Of a DNA stretch of 64,000 bases, positions 57,090 to 64,000 are shown one piece after another. The stretch is from Ctenosaura bakeri. Its lineage: Eukaryota > Chordata > Lepidosauria > Squamata > Iguanidae. A model generated the notes under the pieces. The model had not been told where the DNA came from, did no database searches, and saw nothing but the letters and a program-made list of their open reading frames with translations. The DNA lies in NCBI GenBank assembly GCA_948474755.1, contig CAOLHI010000146.1, positions 558,001 through 622,000 on the forward strand, written 5' to 3'. The position numbers and the translations under genes are program-made. The stretch's first letter is position 1, and every line of letters begins with the position of its first letter.

Positions 57090-58600
57090 TTGCCCTAGTT
57101 CAACCCAAGCTCTGTCTGCGATCTCGTTATTTCGTGGGTTGGGCGGCAATTGTTTTTAACCTCTCTAGCAACCCTAAGCTCATTCTGTGCTTTCGCTATT
57201 CTGGCTTTCTCCCTACAGTTAGTGGCTAATCATTTGAATTCCTCTTTAAAGATTTCCAATTTTCCAGTTCTTATACATGTCCATTTTAAATCTTAGCATA
57301 ATTGAAAGGTTTTTAGACATGTATCCCAGTTTTTTTGGACACCTCTCATTTTTCCTCCTCAGCATTTGACATTGTGACTTACGTTCTCACTTTTATGATA
57401 CTCCCATCCGTCATGAACTCCCTTCTTTTTTTGTATTCCTGACGATAGGATCGCACTCAGTATTTCCTTAAGTTTACTGAAATCAGCTTTCTTAAAGACC
57501 TAGAATATGTGTCTGACTACACTTTCTGCTGTACAACAACCTCCAGGAAAACATGGTTACTTCCACCTAAGGATCCCAATACTTCCACCCCGTTAACCAG
57601 GCTGTCACTGTTGTTTAGGATCAGAGCTAAAATAGCTGATCTCTTTGTTGCCTCTTCCACTTTTTGACAATGAAATTGTCTGCAAGGGAAGCAAGGATTT
57701 GTCTGACTTTGTATTCTTGGCAGAATTTGACTTCCAACAAATATAGGATAGTTGAATTGTCCCATCTCTTTTTTCTGAATGTTTGATTGTCTGTTTCAGG
57801 AAGGCATCATCCAAGTCTTAGTCTGGCTTGGAGGTCCATAGTAGACCCTTTATAGACAATGACATCACTATTGTTTCTCTTACCCTTAATTTTAATCAAA
57901 TGCTTTCAACATGGCTTCCAGGATTTAAATCATGGCTCTCTTCACAGGAGTAAACATCTTTGACATACTTCCCTCCTCCTTTCCTGTTTGGCCTGTTTCT
58001 TTGAAATAGGTTATACCCTTCTATTACTACATTCCAGTCATGAAACTCATCCCATCAGGTTTCAGTAATGCCCATTATATCATATTTACTTTGCCATGTG
58101 AAGAATTCAAGTTCATCTTGTTTATTTCCCATGCTCTGTGGATTAGTGTAGAGACATCTAAGACATCTTAGCTGCTTATTTAAGTTTTTTCCCCTCCCAC
58201 TGTTGGATTCTTGTACTATTCACCTAGTTCTCCCTATAATATTTGGACTATTATCTCAAGCACTTGGTCAACACCTGCCCTCCAAAATACTGTCTCGCTC
58301 ATATCTCAGTTTAAAGTCCTCCTGATCAGGTTTCTGAAACTCTTAGCAACAATGTTCTTGCCAACTGCTATGAGATGCAGTCCATCACTAGCCAGAAGTC
58401 CATCTTCCTGAAACCACAGACTATGGTCCAACAAGCCAAACCGTTCCTGGCTGCACCACCTGCAGAGCTAGTTATTCGTGTCCACTGTTTTCATCCCCTT
58501 CCTGGGCTGTGTCCTTCAACTAGAAGAAGAGACAAAATGACAATCTATACATCAAGATTCTTAGCCCAACCTATTTCATAAGGTTCTTAGAATAAAAACT

Positions 58601-60427
58601 GTTTGAGTACAGGAAATAATGTGCAATGTTTTCAGCTCGAGGAGATAAATGAAAGTTAATTAGTCATGAAAAATATAGTAGGGGAAAAAACTTAATTGTC
58701 ATACAGAAATACTTGCATTCCAAGTGCCTTTTGGAATGTCTCATGCAACAATCCTATACTTATTTATTTAGAACTAACTCACTGAAATAACTGAGCCTAA
58801 AATCTGAGTTGGTATGTGTATGATTGCATTGTGCATGGAACATTGTTCTGCAGGAGGGAAAAACTTCTTGAAGTAAGTAGACAATAGATTCTTTACCAAT
58901 GTTTTCCATCTATAAATTACAGGTTGCTGGTTTTCTTTTTTTCCTGTGCCACAGTGCAGCCCTGGGATGTACAAAAGATTAATAAATCAAAAGGAAGGTG
59001 ACAAGAAGAAAACCAGTAAAATGAAGCTTTAAAATTTAATGTTTGCATAAATTCAAACAAAAATTAGAATTGAAAGGAGATAAAAATATATTTCATTCAG
59101 AAATAATTCTCTACAATATTGATCCTATTTTAGGAAAATTAGAGGTCGTTGGGGAGAATCCATGTGTCTGCAAAAAAGAGACTGCGAATGCGAATTCCTA
59201 GGGTTCTGTAATTCCAAGGTCATCTCCTCAAGGAAATCCCCTTTTGACTGGCAGGGCTCTGTTTTCTCCTGCTTTTTACAAGATGGGCTTATTCATTTTT
59301 CCCCCTCAAGAAGCAATCTGGAGTCACACAGCACAGAATGTTCTCTACCAAAGCTGAGATAGGCTGTAACATTTTGTTTTTGCCAGAGTCTACTGGGAAT
59401 GGTAAGACTCTGTCCCTTCTCTGCTCTCTCTACTGATGAATTAATGGAGTGCAAAAGTACTTTTCCACTTTGATCTCTGCTCGCAGCAATTGAAGTAAGC
59501 AAAAAATTAAGGGAGAAAGTATAAAGAAGAGAGAGGAACCAGGACATTTTAAAAGTGGCTAAGAAAATGAGATGGCACAGGATTAAGCAGGCTCAGGCTT
59601 GTCAAACTGGAACAACTGGAACCTTTTAAACATGAAAAAGTTTACTGCCCTATGATCAGGGTTAGCCTCTCAGTTTTTTTAGTCCATTTGCCTTCAGTTT
59701 CCCTTGTTTCCTTAAGGTAAAAGAAAGGTCTTGCCCAGGCTTTCTCTAGCCTTCTCTTCTTAAAAATGTTCCCTTTGAAGATGTCATAGCTGGTGTCTGG
59801 CTGCCAACCTGTCCCCTCTGCCACTCCTGGCTACTTGTTCTCCATCCACTATGGCCCTGTTTACGTGACATCACTGGGCACTGCTGGCAATAACATGTCA
59901 CAAGGAAGCTGTGCCTGAGCTGAGCTGAGAGTTGATAGGAAACCAGTGGTCTTCCTCATCACAGTGAGTAATGATAATAATAATTATAGAAAATTATAAT
60001 AAATAGCCCTAGAAAAGCAAGTTATGTCAAAGCAGCACATCAGTCTGGTATCTAGAAATGAAATTATGGGCTTTTAGATAGAGGGCAATTTATGTCATCC
60101 ATCAAGAGAAAGGGAGATGGTACTGGTTGTAATACAGCATCATATCCAAATGTTTCCTTCTCCAGCACAACCTGTAGTCTATTGTGGTTTTTTTAAATCT
60201 TACTTCTTTTTTTCCTGTTCAAATCACTGCCTATTTTACTTTCTTTTTACTTTCTTCTATTTCAGTGTCCAAGTAAATCTAAACATGCAATAAAGTTTTT
60301 GAATCCAGCAATCAAGTTCCTTAACAAGATGTTTTGTTTACATTGCGACTAGTCTTTGAAGCTTTAAAACACAAAAACCATAAAAATCAACACAAATATA
60401 CATTGTGGGTCTTCCTATTACTTTTCA
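58601..60427. other. Intergenic, nothing recognised
   Basis: AT-rich, no gene or clear repeat. Confidence 0.4.
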
Positions 60428-60622
60428 AGAGGCAGCATGATGTAGTGGTTTGAGAGCTGGACTACAACCCTAGAGACCAGGGTTCTAATTTCCCATTCAG
60501 CCATGGAAACCCTCGGGTGTCCTTGAGCATGTCACATACTCTCAGCCCCAGAAACCCCAGTGATATGTTTGCCTTAGGGTCACCATAAGTCAGAAACAAT
60601 TTGAAGCACACACAACAACAAC
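60428..60622 (+). mobile_element. tRNA-derived SINE with perfect 12-bp target duplication
   Basis: It starts AGAGGCAGCATGATGTAGTG and ends CACACACAACAACAAC. TATTACTTTTCA lies on both sides (60416-60427 and 60623-60634). An exact duplication implies the youngest copy of this family in the window. Confidence 0.92.
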
Positions 60623-60645
60623 TATTACTTTTCAGTAATTGGGGA

Positions 60646-60660
60646 AAAACATGGCGGAAT
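60646..60660 (+). promoter_or_regulatory. YY1-like motif at the LINE 5' end
   Basis: AAAACATGGCGGAAT contains ATGGCGG, the YY1 core, within 10-20 bp of the element start. In human L1 a YY1 site at the same place directs the transcription start; the parallel is inference. Confidence 0.4.
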
Positions 60661-60849
60661 AGGAGGAGGATGCTGCCTTTAGAGCTCCAGCATTTTACTT
60701 TTTAATAAGGTTTTATCAGTTTTACTATAAACCCAAACTGCCTTGTTGCTAAATTTTGCTTAAGGTTTAAAATGTTGCTATAACCCTATTTTATTTGTTA
60801 GCCTCTCTTTTGCCCTCAGCATTTTTAACTTTTAACCTCAGTTTGCAAT

Positions 60850-62343
60850 ATGAAGCTACAGAAACGTCAGCATTCTAAGGCTAATACCGACTTAGGCAAC
60901 AAACCTTCTAAACAGACAAAAATAGACTCTCTTTTTGCAAATAGGCAAATGCCCTCTGTCTAACAGACCGATTTAGAATTAAACAACAGATATGTGACTT
61001 TGGAATCTTTGCAGGTTGAAGCACTTACATTAGATAATGTTTGCATAGAGAATGCGGGAGTCTCGGTTTTTCCTTCTAGTAATGGTGGTTGCTCCGAGGG
61101 ATCACCATCCAAATGTCCTTGGAAGGAACTTTTGGCAAGAGAGGCGTTTCTAATCTCTAAGACTTTTGAATTGTTGCTGACTAGTTGTATTTCTATCAAC
61201 AATAGAATAGAGGTATTAACAGAACAATTTTATAAGGAGGAGGTTTCTACTCATTCTAATAATAGGACTGCTTTTCAGGCTACTTCACCATTTGTTTACC
61301 CTAATTGCATTGAATATCCCTCGGCTTTGACATTACAAGCATCTCAAGTGATGATTGCAGCTGGGAACAACCCTATGAATAAAGGCAAGTGGTCAAATTT
61401 TTATAATATCAAGATCTCTTTAAGTAAATTGTTGAGGTGTGAGCCCAGAAGGATTAGGTTAAAGTCCTTTCAGTTTCTTCCTAACTTGGGACTCTATCAA
61501 AGACTGATTATGTCCTTCGATTCTACCTCAGGCCCTACTTTGTTGTTTGCTAAAAAGAACTTTTTGGCGAAAAAGTATGATATTCACTGCTCTAGGGTCT
61601 TTAAGAATAATGTGATTAATACGTTGGTGGCCTATAAGGAGGGAATACTCGAAGGAGTAGGTTCGGATCATTGTGTATTTTCAACCTGGAGCAGGCCCAA
61701 TAATGTAGATGAACTTACTCAACTTAAAGAGGAATAGAACAGTTTGAAACAGGCAATAGAAAGAATTAACAATAGCCAACATTTAATGGCGACTTCTTTT
61801 GAAACAGAGACAACCAGACAATTAAATGACAATTTTGGTGGGTCCTCTAAACCAGTTTCTGCTACCAAAGGACAACTTTTGGATTGCTCAGTCCAGCCAT
61901 TTGTGTCAATGGAGGATGGGGCGAAAGGGATGATGCACTCAAAATCGACATGTCATCGCTTCCTGTTAACCCCACCCAGACCTGTACAGCACATTTGCCA
62001 TCTAGTGCTTATTTTTTCCTAAGGTGAAACCTGCAGGTGAGGATTCTCTACTTCTACTAGATTATGAGATTGATGTGACATCTGGAAAACTGGGGAAATG
62101 CCTGCTGAGCAAGTACAGGGAAAATCCTGGGCTAGGGAATTGGAAGAATTAACCTCTGAGCATCCGTATATTATTGGCACCCCGCAAGATGAGACACCAA
62201 CGATGGATCTTTTGCAGGTCACTGGTGCTGTTCCTGAGTTTAAGTCCGTGGAGGAGCAGGCTTTGCAGGGCTTACAGGATCTTTCAGCTGCCAATCAAAT
62301 AATGGTAACTGCTCAGCTGGAGGATACAACAATTAAATTCTGA
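60850..62343 (+). pseudogene. LINE ORF1 (RNA-binding protein), degraded
   Basis: It begins MKLQKRQHSKANTDLGNKPS with a basic N-terminus. A stop at 60961 interrupts, and the same frame then runs to a TAG at 61735, on to 62022, and after a disturbed stretch from 62098 to a TGA at 62341. A central region with IRLKSFQFLPNLGLYQRLIM and SGPTLLFAKKNFLAKKYDI looks like the conserved RNA-binding part of LINE ORF1s (beta strands with KR residues). No zinc knuckle is visible. Not translatable as one protein. Confidence 0.65.
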
Positions 62344-62481
62344 AGGGTAATTCAATCTCAGCCAGAAACTGATCCATCTACTTCTATCCTGGCTGATGAC
62401 CCTGCCTGCTCTAACATGAACGGTTGTGTTCAAACTGAGGAAGCATTTTTTTCTGCAATTTCATCAGATCCGGTTCAGTGA

Positions 62482-64000
62482 CTAGAAGGGGGTAGCCCAG
62501 GACTGTCACTCCTTTCTTGGAATATAGCTGGGTGGCTGAGTAAAAACTCAGATATGGACTTTATTGACTATATTGGTAGATTTGACATTGTATGTCTACA
62601 AGAAACATGGTGCCCATACAATATCCTATTGCCAGGATTTGTATCCTTCTGTGTACCCACATGTAGATCCTCCAATTGGGGTAGACATAAGTGGGGGTTG
62701 GTCATACTTCTAAAACTTTCCAGTTGTTCCAAATATACAATATTGCCACCCTGTGTACCAATAGCGCAGGCTCTCTCTTTGCAAATAAGAAATGACAAGA
62801 TAGTTTTGCTTAATATTTATATTCCCCCTACTACTAAAGAGCCTAATCTAGCCACTTACTGGGATCAACTATTTAGCTATGTTGAAGATATCACCAATGG
62901 GTACGTTTCTTCGAGGTGCATTTTATTGGGTGATTTCAACGCAAGAATTGGGCCCTCTAATGATGTTCTTTGTGAACATCTCATGATTGATCCAGACTTG
63001 CCACCCTTTCCCTTAAATCTTCCCCATGTTGGCAAGGATCTAAAAGTTAATAATAATGGGTCATTCCTGATCAATCTTTGTATTAGCAACACCTTTTTAA
63101 TATTAAATGGCTCTGAAGGGTTCCCAAAAACTGATGGTTTTACATATATTTCACCCATTGGGAAAAGTACTATTGATTATGTAATAATCAGTCCTGAGTT
63201 GTTGAGTCTAATTGCCGATTTTGATATCTGTCATAGGACAGAAAGTGACCATCTACCTCTATGTGTTTCCCTTAATCTATCTGAGTCAGTGCTTTCACCT
63301 TTTAGGAATGATTTGACTCTCCATAGATATGAGAGAATGAAGCGTATCCGTTGGGATCCTAAAATGGAAGATTTTATTAGAAATAGTTTTAAGGACGTAC
63401 GGGTTTTAAATTGTTTTAATGTTTTAACTATTAGCACTAGGATAGACGATGCCTTGTCGGCATATAAGGATATTGTGACTATTTTTCAAAATAAGGCCTC
63501 TTATCCCCCTAAACATATGAAAGGCAGAAGAACATGGTTTGACAAAAGTTGTCTTATTTAGAAACAAAAGTTAAGACAAATGTTCCATCAGGCTTTGGCC
63601 AATCCGGTGGTTAATCTTGGGCCCTATTACAAGGCCCGTAAAGAATATTCTAAATTGGTGGCGGGTAAAAGAAAGGTATTTTTCCAGCAAAATTGGATGT
63701 CTCTGGATAATGCTTTGAAATCCAAAGATGCGAAAACCTTTTGGGTGGCGGTTAGGAAACATATGAAGAATGAGAACTCTATGATCTCTCCTACTATACC
63801 CCCCTGGACTTGGGTTTTTTATTTTACCGATAAAATGAGAACCCAAACATCTGAGGGTAATCCACTAATAAAAAAACCCTCCTAATTTATGGAGCTCAGT
63901 TTCAGCTGACGAGGTGCATCAATTGATCCTTAAACTAAAATCTGGTAAATCCCAAGGATACGATGGCCTCCCGGCAGAAATTTTGAAATATCACCCCGAA
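62482..64000 (+). pseudogene. LINE ORF2: APE endonuclease and start of reverse transcriptase
   Basis: The endonuclease domain is nearly complete in one open frame to 63558. The catalytic blocks are LLSWNIAGW (Asn), FDIVCLQETW (Glu), LLGDFNARIG (Asp-Asn), GKSTIDYVIIS and ESDHLPLCV (Asp-His). A TAG at 63559 breaks the linker; the frame continues KARKEYSKLVAGKRKVFFQQ to 63885. After a frameshift near 63870 the RT entry block VHQLILKLKSGKSQGYDGLP is seen at the window end. The 3' part lies outside. Confidence 0.85.

Larger units (their letters stand above)
55173..57151 (+). mobile_element. Ngaro/DIRS-like tyrosine-recombinase retroelement, non-autonomous
   Basis: A 1979-bp insert lies in an old CR1 and has the split-direct-repeat layout of Ngaro-type elements. 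A1 starts CGTCTCAC (55173), then comes a body with SGNH-hydrolase remnants, B1 (55914-56362), A2 (56363-56700, starts CGTCCCAC) and B2 (56701-57151). B1 and B2 are near identical: they differ by two Gs in a G run and one substitution. The trinucleotide ATT lies at both outer junctions (55170-55172; 57149-57151) and at B1/A2 (56360-56362), as expected if a circle recombined at ATT without a longer target duplication. No reverse transcriptase, RNase H or recombinase is present, so it must have moved in trans or been internally deleted. A1 matches A2 only over the first 8 or so bases. Confidence 0.78.
56701..57151 (+). repeat. Split direct repeat B2
   Basis: 451 bp copy of B1, offset 789 bp. It differs by two extra Gs in the G run and by one G-to-A change in the last hexamer of the array. 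AATAAA is at 57084-57089. Confidence 0.95.
53549..58600 (-). mobile_element. CR1 LINE, antisense, near 3.1 kb, split by a YR retroelement
   Basis: The 3' end is at 53549-53640: the plus strand AATCATAGTATCATAGAATC and GACCACAAGGGCCATCCAGT are the antisense of the CR1 terminus with its ATTCTATGAT-type tail. ORF2 follows upstream on the minus strand, with reverse-transcriptase blocks at 54149-54412. The CR1 match is interrupted at 55172 and resumes at 57152. From there to about 58600 it covers 5' ORF2 sequence. Multiple stops mark it as an old copy. Confidence 0.8.
60641..64000 (+). mobile_element. APE-type LINE, 5' complete, cut by the window end
   Basis: It begins near GGGGAAAAACATGGCGG with a roughly 200-bp 5' UTR, followed by ORF1 (60850 on), an apurinic-type endonuclease (62482 on) and the start of the reverse transcriptase at the window edge. 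All identified parts up to 63850 lie in one frame, broken by stops at 60961, 61735, 62341, 62479 and 63559, and by local frameshifts near 61950-62097 and 63870. It is a decayed copy. Clade is not assigned: the endonuclease start (LLSWNIAGW) is unlike the L1 at 35917 and the CR1 copies here. Confidence 0.82.

Overview
The window is vertebrate nuclear DNA, most likely from a squamate reptile (a lizard). It is AT-rich and gene-poor. It carries one long intronless vertebrate coding exon with introns or intergenic DNA around it. The repeat set is CR1, L2 and L1 LINEs, a tRNA-derived SINE with a (CAA)n tail, a 5S-rRNA-derived SINE, MITEs, solo LTRs and a tyrosine-recombinase-type retroelement. No bacterial features are present. 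The organism call rests on this repeat set plus the NRIP1 sequence; I cannot name a species.

Layout. 1-7360: intron or upstream DNA of NRIP1 with nested SINEs, a TA-flanked MITE and a 19-bp perfect inverted repeat. 7361-16400: the last exon of NRIP1 (RIP140, a nuclear-receptor corepressor), with a short leader holding four upstream ORFs, a 1170-codon CDS (7699-11211) and a long AT-rich 3' UTR with a Pumilio-site cluster. 16400-34560: no gene found; it holds CR1 and L2 fragments, tRNA SINEs, a GC-rich DNA transposon nested inside a 5S SINE, and microsatellites. 34565-39000: an antisense solo LTR, then a young 5'-truncated L1 with an open 3' ORF2, inserted in an L2 tail. 39000-53440: mostly unannotatable intergenic DNA with a few SINEs, a second possible LTR and three stretches that look unlike repeats and may be conserved noncoding elements. 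53549-58600: an antisense CR1 split by a 1979-bp Ngaro/DIRS-like retroelement (55173-57151). 60428-64000: a tRNA SINE with a perfect target duplication, then the 5' end of a second LINE (ORF1, endonuclease and the start of reverse transcriptase) that runs off the window.

How it fits together. The only host gene is NRIP1. Its protein bridges ligand-bound nuclear receptors (nine LXXLL motifs) to CtBP and other corepressors. Everything else is mobile DNA in layers, and several nests give relative ages: CR1 is older than L2 which is older than the tRNA SINE at 20.8-22.8 kb; CR1 is older than the Ngaro-like element at 53.5-58.6 kb; the 5S SINE is older than a Harbinger-like transposon at 24.7-25.5 kb. 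The most striking object is the Ngaro-like element. It has near-identical split direct repeats, the same ATT trinucleotide at all three junctions, and an in-register array of nuclear-receptor-like half sites in each repeat.
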